This document shows positions 44,773-54,195 of a stretch of 64,000 bases of DNA, in pieces. Each line of letters starts with the position of its first letter. Within the stretch, counting starts at the first letter, position 1. The position numbers and the translations under genes are program-made. Source of the DNA: GCA-020345945 sp964596985. Its GTDB lineage: Archaea; Thermoproteota; Bathyarchaeia; RBG-16-48-13; GCA-020345945. Location: assembly GCA_964596985.1 (NCBI GenBank), contig CAZQWG010000009.1, forward strand, positions 41,589 through 105,588, given 5' to 3'. The notes below the pieces were generated by a model. The model was not told the DNA's origin, did no database searches, and saw nothing but the letters and a program-made list of their open reading frames with translations.

Positions 44773-46692
44773 TTGCCGCTGCTTTTAAATGAGACACAAG
44801 CAAAGATCAGAGACTCTATTCTCCGATATGTTCCAAAGGAGGCGGAGATTACCCGGATAGAGTTCGAGGGTCCCCGGATCGCGGTCTACACGAGAAAACC
44901 GGAGATCTTAGTGGATCAAAGCTACATCGTCCGGGACATCGTCGGGTTGATCCGGAAACGTTTGGTCGTTCGCTCTGATCCTTCTGTACGGCTTTCAGAA
45001 TCTGAGACCGAGAAGATCGTCCGTAAGAACGTACCAGCAGAGGCTGAGATCACAGGTGTCAATTTCGACCCTACGATCGGCGAGGTAATCATAGAGGCGA
45101 AGAAACCGGGTCTAGTCATCGGAAAGGAAGGCGTCGTCTTGCAGGAGATGACGAAGGCGACACGCTGGAGACCAAGGGTTCTGAGAACACCGCCAATCTC
45201 CTCCAAGATAATCGCCAACGTGAGACACTATATGCGTTCCGAGGCAAAAGAGAGGGAAAGGTTCCTTCGAGCCGTAGGCGAACGCATCTTTCGCCCTCAG
45301 ATATTCGATGGGGGTGAGATCCGTTTAATCACGCTTGGCGGTTTTCGTCAGGTAGGGCGATCTGCAATTCTACTTAGAACAAAGGAGAGCCTGGTCCTGC
45401 TGGATTGCGGCGTGAATCCAGGTGCAAAGAAACCCTCGGATACCTTCCCGAAACTGGGTTCTGCAGAGCTGGATTTCGACCTTCTTGACGCCGTGGTGAT
45501 ATCGCATGCGCATCTGGATCACTGCGGGGCCCTTCCTCTCCTCTACAAGTACGGATACGACGGTCCGGTGTACTGCTCCGAACCCACGTTAAATCTGATG
45601 ACGCTCCTTCAACTTGACTACCTAGATGTTCTCCGCAAGGAAGGGCTATTCCTCCCCTTCTCACAGAAGGATGTGAGGGAGACGGTTCTTCATACCATCC
45701 CCCTAGAGTTCGGGGTTGTGACCGATATAACACCCGATATGAGGCTCACCCTCCACAACGCGGGACACATACTCGGATCGTCGGTAGTTCACATCCATGT
45801 AGGAGAGGGGGAACACAACCTAGTCTACACAGGGGACTTCAAGTACGCTAGAACGATGCTTCTCGAGCCTGCAGCAACCAACTTTCCCCGAGTCGAGACA
45901 TTGATCACCGAGAGCACCTACGGTGCCCAGAAGGACCTGATGCCTAGTAGAAAGATCGTCGAAGGGAAACTTGTAACTACGGTGAACCAAACCTTAGAGA
46001 AGAACGGGAAAGTATTGTTCCCTGTTCTAGCTGTTGGAAGAGCCCAAGAGGTGATGTTAATCCTCGACGCCTACATGCAGCAGGGTCTGCTGAAGGAAGT
46101 ACCAGTCTTCATTGAAGGAATGATATCCGAAGTAACCGCGATTCACACGGCCTACCCTGACTACCTCTCCCGAGACATAAGGGACCAGATCCTTCATCGG
46201 GATCTCAACCCATTCGAATCAGAGTTCTTCACCATAGTGCAGACACCTTCGGCTCGACAGGAAGCTCTTGAAGGCGGACCATGCATAATCCTCGCGACCT
46301 CCGGCATGTTGGAGGGCGGACCTGTCCTGGAATACTTCAAGAACCTTGCTGGAGATTCAAGAAACTCGTTGGTCTTTGTGAGCTATCAGATCGACGGCAC
46401 CCTTGGACGAAGGATACAGAGGGGGCTCGGAGAGGTTCCGATAATGAGGGAGAACAACAGACTCGGCATGGTGAAGGTGGATATGAGGGTTGACTCGGTT
46501 GATGGGCTTTCGGGTCACTCAGACAGAAACCAGATATTCAACTACATCCGCCGTATTTCCCCGAAACCAGAGCGAGTAATCGTCTGCCACGGAGAACGAT
46601 CGAAGTGTCTAGGACTAGCCTCTGCCCTTCACAGAGTCAACAGGATAAACAGTTCAGCCCCCGAAAATCTCGAGTCTCTCAGGCTAAAGTAG
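44773..46692 (+). CDS. fttA: Transcription termination factor FttA (aCPSF1)
   Basis: A 639-residue archaeal CPSF73-like ribonuclease that ends transcription. Two KH domains occupy about 1-150 (KPGLVIGKEG). The MBL core has SHAHLDHCG and LHNAGHILGSS; beta-CASP motifs are TESTYGAQ, FPVLAVGRAQEVM, ATSGMLEGGPV, GLSGHSDRNQ and VCHGE. Both nuclease motifs are complete. Start is TTG, downstream of proteasome beta 2. Confidence 0.96.
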   Translation: MPLLLNETQAKIRDSILRYVPKEAEITRIEFEGPRIAVYTRKPEILVDQSYIVRDIVGLIRKRLVVRSDPSVRLSESETEKIVRKNVPAEAEITGVNFDPTIGEVIIEAKKPGLVIGKEGVVLQEMTKATRWRPRVLRTPPISSKIIANVRHYMRSEAKERERFLRAVGERIFRPQIFDGGEIRLITLGGFRQVGRSAILLRTKESLVLLDCGVNPGAKKPSDTFPKLGSAELDFDLLDAVVISHAHLDHCGALPLLYKYGYDGPVYCSEPTLNLMTLLQLDYLDVLRKEGLFLPFSQKDVRETVLHTIPLEFGVVTDITPDMRLTLHNAGHILGSSVVHIHVGEGEHNLVYTGDFKYARTMLLEPAATNFPRVETLITESTYGAQKDLMPSRKIVEGKLVTTVNQTLEKNGKVLFPVLAVGRAQEVMLILDAYMQQGLLKEVPVFIEGMISEVTAIHTAYPDYLSRDIRDQILHRDLNPFESEFFTIVQTPSARQEALEGGPCIILATSGMLEGGPVLEYFKNLAGDSRNSLVFVSYQIDGTLGRRIQRGLGEVPIMRENNRLGMVKVDMRVDSVDGLSGHSDRNQIFNYIRRISPKPERVIVCHGERSKCLGLASALHRVNRINSSAPENLESLRLK

Positions 46693-46800
46693 AAGGTGTC
46701 TGAGGCGGAAGATGATTCCTTTACTTATCCAATTCTTGGATGTCGCTCAATCCACCCTTCGCTCGATCTCAGAATACCTCTACCGTTTCAGGCACGCAAC

Positions 46801-47346
46801 CTAGAGGAATTCCTGCCAAGCGTCGTCGCCGACGAAATGCATGTTCCTTACTACCTTTCCTTTCCGCTGTGCCTCCATCTTGTCTGATCCTATGAGAGCA
46901 CTGCCGACAGCCAACGCCTTACGGAACCGCTCCTCTCGAACAACAACTAATTCTCCTTGGGAGAATTCTCCTTCGATTCCCCTGACGCCTGGTGCCATGA
47001 CGTCGGCTCCACTACATACAAAGGGGACAGCTCCTTGATCCACCACGACCGAAGGAAGTTGTCTGAGGGTCTCCTTATTGAGAAGGCTAGGCACCATCTT
47101 GCCTTCCTTTTCAATGAAAAGAGGATTCCCGTCGACGAAGAAGATGTTTACCCTCCTCAACCTTATGACCTCCATCCTCACCCCTTTTCTGACTGAATCA
47201 TGTAGCGTGCCTCCGAGGGCTTCCCGAATCCTCTCAAGAACTTCTTTCGCCCTTTTTCGGTCGATTGTTGTCTTCTTTGGGACCCCTTTCACTCCCAAGC
47301 GTTCTACCTCGCTGAAAGCAATAACCCTCCTCAGCTTTATGAACAT
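46801..47346 (-). CDS. PUA-domain RNA-binding protein (MCT-1/Tma20-like)
   Basis: About 181 residues: an N-terminal domain then a C-terminal PUA domain with PSVVVDQGAVPFVCSGADVMAPGV and AVGSALIGSDKMEAQRKGK. Archaeal relatives of MCT-1/eIF2D bind the ribosome or tRNA. ATG 47346 (MFIKLRR) is chosen; the frame reaches 47430 without family-like sequence. Convergent with fttA. Confidence 0.85.
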   Translation of the reverse strand: MFIKLRRVIAFSEVERLGVKGVPKKTTIDRKRAKEVLERIREALGGTLHDSVRKGVRMEVIRLRRVNIFFVDGNPLFIEKEGKMVPSLLNKETLRQLPSVVVDQGAVPFVCSGADVMAPGVRGIEGEFSQGELVVVREERFRKALAVGSALIGSDKMEAQRKGKVVRNMHFVGDDAWQEFL

Positions 47347-47578
47347 AGGGTAACGATCGAGAGGTCTACCGCTTCTATCATTGGGCTGGATACTAAAGGT
47401 CAGCTCAACTGCATTATAGTGATGAAGCAATATTCTTCTACGTCTTTGAAAACTCGTTTTTCATCCTAAGAATGTTATCAGAGTGAAGACTCCCCATCTT
47501 TCATACATAGTTTTATAAACCTCTTGCTGAAGCGTTATAGACATACGCCGACAAATTCAACAAAGAGGGAATAGTGCT

Positions 47579-47875
47579 ATGGAAGATGCAAAATCCACTA
47601 AGAAGCAGAATCAGGACAACACTGTCTTCATAGGTCGAAAGCCGACCATGAGCTACGTACTCGCATGTATGACCTTGTTTCAACGTGACTCAACCGAAGT
47701 GACGCTGAAGGCACGTGGCCGGGCGATCAACACCGCCGTTGATGTCGCAGAGATAATGCGAAACAGGTTCATGACCGACCTAAAGGTGAAAGATATACAG
47801 ATAGGGACCGATGTGGTTCCACGACCCGAAGGACAGAGCAACGTAAGCACGATCGAGATAACCCTGGCAAAGTAG
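47579..47875 (+). CDS. albA: Chromatin/RNA-binding protein Alba
   Basis: A 98-residue nucleoid protein. VFIGRKPTMSYVLACM is the binding-loop start, ARGRAINTAVDVAEIMRNRF the central helix. The Lys usually acetylated in Sulfolobus Alba is in the N-terminal GRKP. It stands alone in the operon map; AT-rich promoter sequence lies upstream around 47510-47530. Confidence 0.94.
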   Translation: MEDAKSTKKQNQDNTVFIGRKPTMSYVLACMTLFQRDSTEVTLKARGRAINTAVDVAEIMRNRFMTDLKVKDIQIGTDVVPRPEGQSNVSTIEITLAK

Positions 47876-48074
47876 TTTCTTACCTTCGCGGGTCGAGACG
47901 GTAATATCGCAGCCTAGAATTCGTCCTCCGCCTTCGGAATATGAAAGACCCTAATTCCATTTCCATCAATATTCTAACCCGATACGACCCACAACCAAAC
48001 CCTTAAAGAAGCGCAGAAAATCAAATAGAGCCCGGATACCGCTCAATACACGACATCAAAGGGAACGGGTCGAA

Positions 48075-48305
48075 ATGACCAACGACATGACCACGAAGAT
48101 GCTGGAAAACAGCCTCGACAAAACCGTACTACTACGGCTCAAAGGAAACCGAAGCATTCGCGGGATACTCAAGGGTCATGACGCTCACATGAACATCCTC
48201 CTCCAGGACGCGGAGGATATTTCCAATCCTGACGGTATTCAGAAGCTTGGGACGATCATCGTTAGAGGGGACAACTTGATTCTTCTTTCTCCTGCTTCAG
48301 GTTAG
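48075..48305 (+). CDS. lsm: LSm/Sm-like RNA-binding protein
   Basis: A 76-residue archaeal LSm with Sm1 (TVLLRLKGNRSIRGILKGHDAHMNILL) and Sm2 (LGTIIVRGDNLILL). Forms heptameric rings on U-rich RNA. Followed 11 nt later by eL37, an arrangement conserved across archaea. Confidence 0.95.
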   Translation: MTNDMTTKMLENSLDKTVLLRLKGNRSIRGILKGHDAHMNILLQDAEDISNPDGIQKLGTIIVRGDNLILLSPASG

Positions 48306-48316
48306 GGGTGTTCTGC

Positions 48317-48505
48317 TTGACTAAAGGTACGGCTTCTAAGGGTAAGCGGGGCAAGACTATCCACATTCGGTGTCGTCGTTGTGGGCGGCGGTCATACCAT
48401 GTGAGACATAAACGTTGTTCTGCTTGTGGGTACGGTGCCTCAAGTAGGATTCGCGGCTACAGTTGGACAAGCAAGAAAGTCGATCGGACCCGACGGATAA
48501 TCTGA
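48317..48505 (+). CDS. rpl37e: Ribosomal protein eL37
   Basis: A 62-residue zinc-ribbon ribosomal protein: TKGTASKGKRGKTIHIRC, then CRRC and CSAC Cys pairs. TTG 48317 (MTKGT) is the canonical N-terminus; a GTG at 48308 would add three residues. Co-transcribed with LSm. On the other strand its 3' two-thirds overlaps the end of a broken frame (48440-48847). Confidence 0.94.
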   Translation: MTKGTASKGKRGKTIHIRCRRCGRRSYHVRHKRCSACGYGASSRIRGYSWTSKKVDRTRRII

Positions 48506-48847
48506 AGCCACGATCACAGCATCACCCACTGTCAACATCGGTAGCTTGACAGAGTCAAGGATCTTCCACTTGACTGAAAGATTTAACAGAACCAGTTTTA
48601 CAAGCTTTTCTCTCTTGTCCCCGGTGTTAACCGTGACTACTGTACCAGAAGGTGGGCGCTGTATTCCTTGATCTTCAGTGCTCGCATTGTCTTCTACGTG
48701 CGTGAAGCTGGGAATTCTTGAGCCGATTATTCGCCGTTCGATTTCGTGTGCAACAAAGGGGATGGTGGTAGTGTCTACGCTTGAACTTACGGAGAATAGA
48801 CGGCAGTTATGGTGTTTGTCTTATCTCGTTGCTGCCTCGATCGTCAT
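48440..48847 (-). pseudogene. Frame of unknown family interrupted by TAA at codon 9
   Basis: An ATG overlapping the stop of the phosphoesterase gene (ATGA, 48844-48847) opens MTIEAATR and then meets TAA (48821-48823). The same frame continues for 126 codons to TGA at 48440 with protein-like sequence (SSSVDTTTIPFVAHEIERR, GSRIPSFTHVED, KLPMLTVGDAVIVASDYP). There is no ATG, GTG or TTG near the start of the downstream part. It is therefore either a recent nonsense pseudogene, a sequence error, or reinitiation. The last 66 nt are antisense to eL37. I do not recognise the family. Confidence 0.5.
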
Positions 48848-49581
48848 CTCTTGAAACTTCTTACCTTCTTCTCTGGTTCTCCGATTAGCTTCAGGCCTAC
48901 CGAGATACTCTCGGTGTCGATACGGATCACCGAATAGTTCTGGCCTGGCATTCCTCTGATTCTTGGTGATCCTACGGTTCCAGCGTGAACAATAGCGGTA
49001 TTCTCTATCTCCCAAGTCCACGATACGTGGCGGTGACCGCTGAGAACAAGTTTCACTTCATCCTCGATCAGCATCCTCAGGGTGTCTCCTGCATCGATCA
49101 GTATGTTCCTCTCCCTCCCTGCATTCGGTATTGGGACAAGGTGATGGTGAAGAGCAAATATCTTCACCTTTTCTTTCGGCGCAGAAGCTAACGATTCATG
49201 AATACTCCTGAGGAATACTCGTCCTATGTGTCCTTCATCGACGTCAGGTGAACTGCTATCCACTCCGATCAGAAAGACTCTGTCATCTTCGTGAATCGCC
49301 ATTCTTTCGCCGAAGTGGTCTTCAAAAGCCTCGTATCCAACATTCCTCGCATCGTGATTCCCCATGATGACTATCGGCTTCGGTTCCAGTTTGTCTATGA
49401 AGTCCCTTGCTTGGTGGAACTCTTCCGGTAACCCGCCCCACGTCAGATCTCCAGTAATTATCACAGTGTCCGGTGAGAGCTTGTTGACTTCCCTGACGCA
49501 TTCCAGCACCTTTTCCTTCCTGAAGCCAGCCTCTCCAACATGAATATCGGAGAGATGTGCGATGACGTATTCCCATCCCAT
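48844..49581 (-). CDS. Calcineurin-like metallophosphoesterase (CpdA-like)
   Basis: About 245 residues with metal motifs AHLSDIHVG, ITGDLTWGG, MGNHDARN, LHHHLVP and SGHRHVSWTWE, followed by HAGTVGSPRIRG. The layout resembles bacterial cyclic-nucleotide phosphodiesterase CpdA, but specificity is not readable. ATG 49581 (MGWEYVIAHLSD) is preferred over an ATG seven codons upstream. Overlaps the interrupted downstream frame by 4 nt. Confidence 0.88.
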   Translation of the reverse strand: MGWEYVIAHLSDIHVGEAGFRKEKVLECVREVNKLSPDTVIITGDLTWGGLPEEFHQARDFIDKLEPKPIVIMGNHDARNVGYEAFEDHFGERMAIHEDDRVFLIGVDSSSPDVDEGHIGRVFLRSIHESLASAPKEKVKIFALHHHLVPIPNAGRERNILIDAGDTLRMLIEDEVKLVLSGHRHVSWTWEIENTAIVHAGTVGSPRIRGMPGQNYSVIRIDTESISVGLKLIGEPEKKVRSFKR

Positions 49582-49818
49582 CGTTTTGCACTCTCTAAGC
49601 ATTCACTGGGATTAACGAAGTTAAATAAAATTCCTTTCTGCCCATACCTTTCGAAGGCATTAGATGACGGGGTGTAAACGAATCCTAAGTGTTTGTCAAG
49701 AAGTCCCTATCTACACTCGAATACAGTACAAGAATCGAGAGACTATCTGACTATGCGCTTACCGAATTCAGGGAAGAAACCGATTTAAGAGACTCTCGGT
49801 ATGTTTGCTCCGTGCCAA

Positions 49819-49891
49819 GGGCCGGTGGCGCAGTGGAATGCGCGCTGCGTTGGCATCGCAGAGGCCGCGGGTTCGAATCCCGCCCGGTCCA
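49819..49891 (+). tRNA. tRNA-Ala(GGC)
   Basis: 73-nt intronless cloverleaf. The acceptor GGGCCGG/CCGGTCC has the G3-U70 wobble that identifies tRNA-Ala; anticodon stem CTGCG/CGCAG with loop TTGGCAT (GGC); T-arm CGGG-TTCGAAT-CCCG; discriminator A. CCA not encoded. A TATA-like CGATTTAAG lies about 35 bp upstream. The dehydrogenase cluster begins beyond it. Confidence 0.95.
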
Positions 49892-50079
49892 CCTCTATCT
49901 GCCAACCGTAGAAGATTCTCGTTGCTCTTTCCTCGCTCGGTGCTGGCGAGGTTGCTTAGAGCGGGTCTTTTGAGGACTCTTGCTTGACCGAACTCTTACT
50001 TGCCTTCTAACCCTTCTTCGAATAAAGGATAAGGAGTCGGGTCTTACCTAGAAGGCGCAGGCGGCAAGTCATCTTTAGG

Positions 50080-50874
50080 GTGAAGGATTTGAAGGAGATG
50101 TTGCTGGGAAAGGAAGCCCTCGTCACTGGCGGAGGGAGGGGAATCGGTCGCGGGATCTGCCTTGCCTTGGCTGAGGCTGGTGCAGATGTGGTTGTATCCG
50201 ATGTTATCTTGAAGAATGCCGAAAGCGTGGTGGATGAGATTAAAGACCTGGGTCGTGAGGCTTTCTCGGTTCGGATGGACGTTTCTGACTCTAGTAGCGT
50301 GGAAGCGGCGGTCGGCTGTGTCTTAGACGAGTTCGGCAGAATTGACATCTTGGTTAATAATGCAGGAGTAATACGGCAAGCCCCTATTCTCGAACTGACT
50401 GAGGAGGACTGGGATCTTGTGATCGGTGTGAACGCGAAAGGGATATTCCTCTGCTCAAGAGCTGTGGTCCCTCAAATGATCGAGAGGAAGAGTGGAAGAA
50501 TAATCAACATATCCTCGATCTCCGGAAAGAACGGGTATCCGGGTCAAGCCGTGTATGGGACCTCCAAGTTTGCAGCGGTCGGTTTGACCCAGGTCTTGGC
50601 GCGAGAGCTTGCCCAGTACGATATCACTGTGAATGCGGTGTGCCCAGGAATCGTCTACACTAAGATGTGGGAGTACCTGTCCTCGCTGCGTGCGAAGGAA
50701 TTCGATATGACCCCTGAGGAGGTATTCAGGAAGATCTCGACAGAGCGTATTCCGTTAGGGCGACCTCAGACTCCTGCGGACATAGGCAGCCTCGTCGTTT
50801 TCTTGGCGTCTGAGAAGGCGAGGAACATCACTGGACAATCGATAAATGTCGACGGTGGACTTGTAATGCATTGA
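50080..50874 (+). CDS. SDR-family oxidoreductase
   Basis: A 264-residue classical SDR: TGGGRGIGRGICLALAEAG cofactor motif, NNAGVIRQAP, catalytic Ser in NISSISGKNG, Tyr-Lys in YGTSKFAA, VCPGIVYT and a terminal INVDGG. Resembles acetoin/diacetyl reductases and sorbitol-type dehydrogenases. It immediately precedes a 2-oxoacid dehydrogenase operon of acetoin-dehydrogenase type, which supports a role with acetoin-like compounds. Start GTG 50080 or a nearby TTG/ATG. Confidence 0.87.
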   Translation: MKDLKEMLLGKEALVTGGGRGIGRGICLALAEAGADVVVSDVILKNAESVVDEIKDLGREAFSVRMDVSDSSSVEAAVGCVLDEFGRIDILVNNAGVIRQAPILELTEEDWDLVIGVNAKGIFLCSRAVVPQMIERKSGRIINISSISGKNGYPGQAVYGTSKFAAVGLTQVLARELAQYDITVNAVCPGIVYTKMWEYLSSLRAKEFDMTPEEVFRKISTERIPLGRPQTPADIGSLVVFLASEKARNITGQSINVDGGLVMH

Positions 50875-50956
50875 TATCTATCCCCTATCCTTGTTCGAGA
50901 AGGGGCGATATTAATCTCGATCTCTTGGATTGTCTAGGTGGGGAGGTTGGTTCTCG

Positions 50957-51931
50957 TTGGATGAGGAGATGAAGGTTGGACTCTACAGAAAGATGTTGAG
51001 GATACGTAGATTCGAGGATAAGGTGGGTGAGTTGTTTGCCGCCGGGAGAATTCCTGGTTTTGTTCATCTGTACGTCGGAGAGGAGGCTGTTGCTGTGGGA
51101 GCTTGTGCGGCTCTCAGGAAGGGTGACTACATAACGAGCACTCATAGAGGTCACGGTCATTGTATCGCCAAGGGGGGTGACCTCAAGTACATGATGGCTG
51201 AACTCTTCGGAAAAAGAACCGGCTACTGCAAAGGTAAAGGGGGCTCCATGCATATCGCCGACATCAGGCTCGGCATACTGGGCGCGAACGGCATAGTGGC
51301 AGCCGGTATCCCCATCGCGGTCGGTGCGGGTCTATCCGCTAAGATGAGAGGTACAGATCAGGTCGCCCTTGCCTTCTTCGGGGACGGAGCCTCGAACAGA
51401 TCCACCTTCCACGAGGGAATAAACTTGGCTGCAATCTGGGGTCTCCCTGTTATCTTCTTGTGCGAGAACAACCTCTACGCGCAGACAACCCCGGCGTGGG
51501 CTGAGACCTCTGTTGAAGACATCGCGGACCGAGCCGCAGCCTACTCCATTCCCGGTAGGGTCGTCGATGGAAACGACGTCATCGCAGTCTACGAAACGGT
51601 CGCGGAGTCGGTGAGGAGGGCTCGAAAGGGGGAAGGCCCGACGTTGGTCGAGTGCAAGACGTATCGTTGGAGGGGACACTGGGAGGGAGATCCTCAGAAG
51701 TACAGGGGTCAAGAGGAGGTCAAGAAATGGATGGAGAAATGCCCGATCAAACGTTTCGAGGCGCATCTCGTAGAGACAGGAATCCTCGCGGAGCAGGATT
51801 GTAGAGAGATCGATGAGACGGTGATGAAAGAGGTCGAGGAAGCAGTGGAGTTCGCCGAGAACAGTCCGTACCCGAGCCCAGAGGAGGCTCTTGAAGATGT
51901 CTACGCGTCGGCGCTAAGGGAGGCGGTTTGA
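50957..51931 (+). CDS. 2-oxoacid dehydrogenase E1 alpha (acetoin/pyruvate DH type)
   Basis: About 324 residues. TPP-binding motif GDGASNRSTFHEGINLAA ending in CENNLYA; STHRGHGHCIAKGG and KGGSMHIADIRLGILGANGI are closest to acetoin dehydrogenase (AcoA) and PDH alpha chains. First enzyme of a complex that decarboxylates the substrate and passes the acyl group to lipoate. TTG 50957 has GGGGAGG about 10 nt upstream; a TTG at 50930 has none. Its stop overlaps the E1 beta start (TGATG). Confidence 0.92.
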   Translation: MDEEMKVGLYRKMLRIRRFEDKVGELFAAGRIPGFVHLYVGEEAVAVGACAALRKGDYITSTHRGHGHCIAKGGDLKYMMAELFGKRTGYCKGKGGSMHIADIRLGILGANGIVAAGIPIAVGAGLSAKMRGTDQVALAFFGDGASNRSTFHEGINLAAIWGLPVIFLCENNLYAQTTPAWAETSVEDIADRAAAYSIPGRVVDGNDVIAVYETVAESVRRARKGEGPTLVECKTYRWRGHWEGDPQKYRGQEEVKKWMEKCPIKRFEAHLVETGILAEQDCREIDETVMKEVEEAVEFAENSPYPSPEEALEDVYASALREAV

Positions 51932-52899
51932 TGCCCGAGCGAGAGATAACCTTCAGTGAAGCCCTTCTCGAGGCGCTTCAAGAGGAGATGAGAAGAGATC
52001 CATCGGTGTACCTCGTTGGCGAGTGTATACAGGTCCTCTACGATCGGTCTCCTCTGCTCGAAGAATTTGGGTCCGAGAGGGTCAGGGACACGCCGATATC
52101 TGAGACGGCGATCATCGCCAGCTCCCTAGGAGCAGCCGTGACAGGTATGCGCCCGGTGGCACACATAATGTTCACGGATTTCCTTTGTTGCTGCATGGAC
52201 GAAGTTGTAAATCAGGTAGCCAAGATCAGGTATATGTTCGGGGGTAAGGCTCATCCTCACCTTGTAATCCGGGTGACATCTGTCGGGGGCGGAAGATCCG
52301 CTGCAGCCCAGCACTCCCAGAGCCTGGAATCCTGGTTTATTCATGTGCCGGGACTAAGGGTCGTCTTCCCGTCGACACCCTTCGACGCTAAGGGGCTTAT
52401 GAAGACGGCCATTAGGTCGGATGATCCAGTGATGTTCTTTGAACACAACAGACTTCGAGGCGTAAAAGGCACGGTTCCCGGAGAAGAGTATACGGTTCCA
52501 ATCGGGGTTGCGGAAGTCAAGAGGGAGGGAAAGGATGTCACGATCTTCGCTTACGGCAACCTCCTCCACACAGCACTCTCTGCGGCTGAAAGCCTGCGTA
52601 AAGATGGGGTGGAAGCAGAAGTCTTGGACCCGAGGACCCTGAGTCCGCTGGATAAGGAGACGATTCTCCGCTCGGTAAGGAATACGGGGCGTCTCGTAAC
52701 CGTAGAGGAAGGCGCGAAGACTTGTGGGGTAGGAGCCGAGATCGCTGCACTGGTTGCGGATGACGCCTTCGACTACCTGGACGCCCCCGTCAAACGTGTC
52801 GCAGCACTCGACACACCCATCCCGATGAGCCCTCCCCTAGAGGGATTCGTCTTGCCAGACGAATCAAAGATAATCCAGGCTGTCAAAGCCGTAGTATGA
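51931..52899 (+). CDS. 2-oxoacid dehydrogenase E1 beta
   Basis: About 322 residues, transketolase-like. Shows RVRDTPISETAIIASSLGAA, the PVAHIMFTDFLCCCMDE region, a GGGRSAAAQHSQSLE loop and the C-terminal VTVEEGAKTCGVGAEIAA. Forms the alpha2beta2 E1 with the preceding gene, to which it is translationally coupled. GGGAGG precedes the ATG. Confidence 0.93.
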   Translation: MPEREITFSEALLEALQEEMRRDPSVYLVGECIQVLYDRSPLLEEFGSERVRDTPISETAIIASSLGAAVTGMRPVAHIMFTDFLCCCMDEVVNQVAKIRYMFGGKAHPHLVIRVTSVGGGRSAAAQHSQSLESWFIHVPGLRVVFPSTPFDAKGLMKTAIRSDDPVMFFEHNRLRGVKGTVPGEEYTVPIGVAEVKREGKDVTIFAYGNLLHTALSAAESLRKDGVEAEVLDPRTLSPLDKETILRSVRNTGRLVTVEEGAKTCGVGAEIAALVADDAFDYLDAPVKRVAALDTPIPMSPPLEGFVLPDESKIIQAVKAVV

Positions 52900-53000
52900 T
52901 CTCCCATGTCTGTTTGGATATGCCGCAAGACTCGTGGTTACTGGTTTATTCGTCGAGGCGGGAGAATAGATTCAAGGATGACTGTGGGGGTTGCTGTGGG

Positions 53001-54170
53001 TTGGTGACTAAGGTGGTTATGCCCAAATGGGGTTACATACTCGAAGGCGAGATAATCGAGTGGCTCAAGAACGAGGGAGACGAGATCGAGAAGGGTGACC
53101 CGCTCTTCGTGGTGGAGACCGAGAAAGTGACTGAGGAGGTAGAATCTACTGCAACAGGGATCCTGCTGAAGATATTCTCTCCTGTAGGTAGCCTTGTCCC
53201 TGTCGGTGAGGTGGTTGCCGCCATCGGGGACGAAGAAGAAGGATCGCTTGCCGAACGCCTAGGTCATGAGAAGGTTGGAGAGCTGACCGGGTCCGGGAAG
53301 GCTGCGGAGGTGAAACCGTCGAGGTCTGTGTCATACGAGCGAAGACTGATCTCGCCTGCCGCCCGGAGGCTTGCCAGAGAGCACGGCTTGGACACCTCAA
53401 CACTGACCGGTACTGGTCCAAGAGGTAGAATAGTAAGAGACGACGTGATCAAGGCTCTAGAGGCTTCCCCTGCTGAAAGAGGCCCGGAGATAGCGGAGAC
53501 GGTACCCCTTTCCGGAAAGAGGAAAACCGTCTCTGATCGGATGTCGAAGAGTGCCCGTGAAACGGCGCAGGTGACGATCAACATGGAGATAGACGCAGCC
53601 AACATGTCGGCAATCCGCGGCAAGAGCCGTCCAGAGGGAAGGGAGAAGAGCAGGATTTCATACACGGACCTAGTTGTGTGGGCTACATCACGAGCGCTTC
53701 GAGAAACACCCATCATGAACTCAGCATTGGGGGGTGACGTGATCAAGATCTTCAAGGATGTGAATGTCGGGGTGGCTGTCGCCTTGGATCAAGGTCTTAT
53801 CGTTCCGGTTATCCATGATACAGACAGCAAGACCCTCTTGGAGATCGCCACGTTGAGGAAAGACCTCGTAGAGAGGGCAAGACGAGGCAGGCTGTCTCTG
53901 TCTGATGTAATGAACGGGACCTTCACGGTAACGAATCTCGGGATATACGATGTCGACGCTTTCACGCCGATAGTAAACCCCCCTCAAACTGGCATATTGG
54001 GGATCGGTAGGATAAGAGAGAAGCCGGTCGTCAAGAACGGAGAGGTTGCCATCCGTCCAGTCGTAACCTTGAGCCTCTCGTTCGATCACAGGGTTGTCGA
54101 CGGGGCTCCGGCCGCAAGGTTCCTTCAACGGATAAAACAACTCCTAGAGAATCCTGCTCCACACGACTGA
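53001..54170 (+). CDS. Dihydrolipoamide acyltransferase E2
   Basis: About 389 residues. Single lipoyl domain at the N-terminus, with the lipoylated Lys in VETEKVTEEVES; E1/E3-binding domain (ISPAARRLAREHGLD ... GPRGRIVRDDV) near 115-150; catalytic domain with the active-site His in LSFDHRVVDGAPAARF. The frame opens earlier (52896), but the upstream 35 codons are Cys-rich and unlike E2; TTG 53001 or GTG 53004 gives MTKVVMPKWG. E3 is not in the window. Confidence 0.93.
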   Translation: MVTKVVMPKWGYILEGEIIEWLKNEGDEIEKGDPLFVVETEKVTEEVESTATGILLKIFSPVGSLVPVGEVVAAIGDEEEGSLAERLGHEKVGELTGSGKAAEVKPSRSVSYERRLISPAARRLAREHGLDTSTLTGTGPRGRIVRDDVIKALEASPAERGPEIAETVPLSGKRKTVSDRMSKSARETAQVTINMEIDAANMSAIRGKSRPEGREKSRISYTDLVVWATSRALRETPIMNSALGGDVIKIFKDVNVGVAVALDQGLIVPVIHDTDSKTLLEIATLRKDLVERARRGRLSLSDVMNGTFTVTNLGIYDVDAFTPIVNPPQTGILGIGRIREKPVVKNGEVAIRPVVTLSLSFDHRVVDGAPAARFLQRIKQLLENPAPHD

Positions 54171-54195
54171 AGCGTCAAACACAGGAGAGGTTCCT

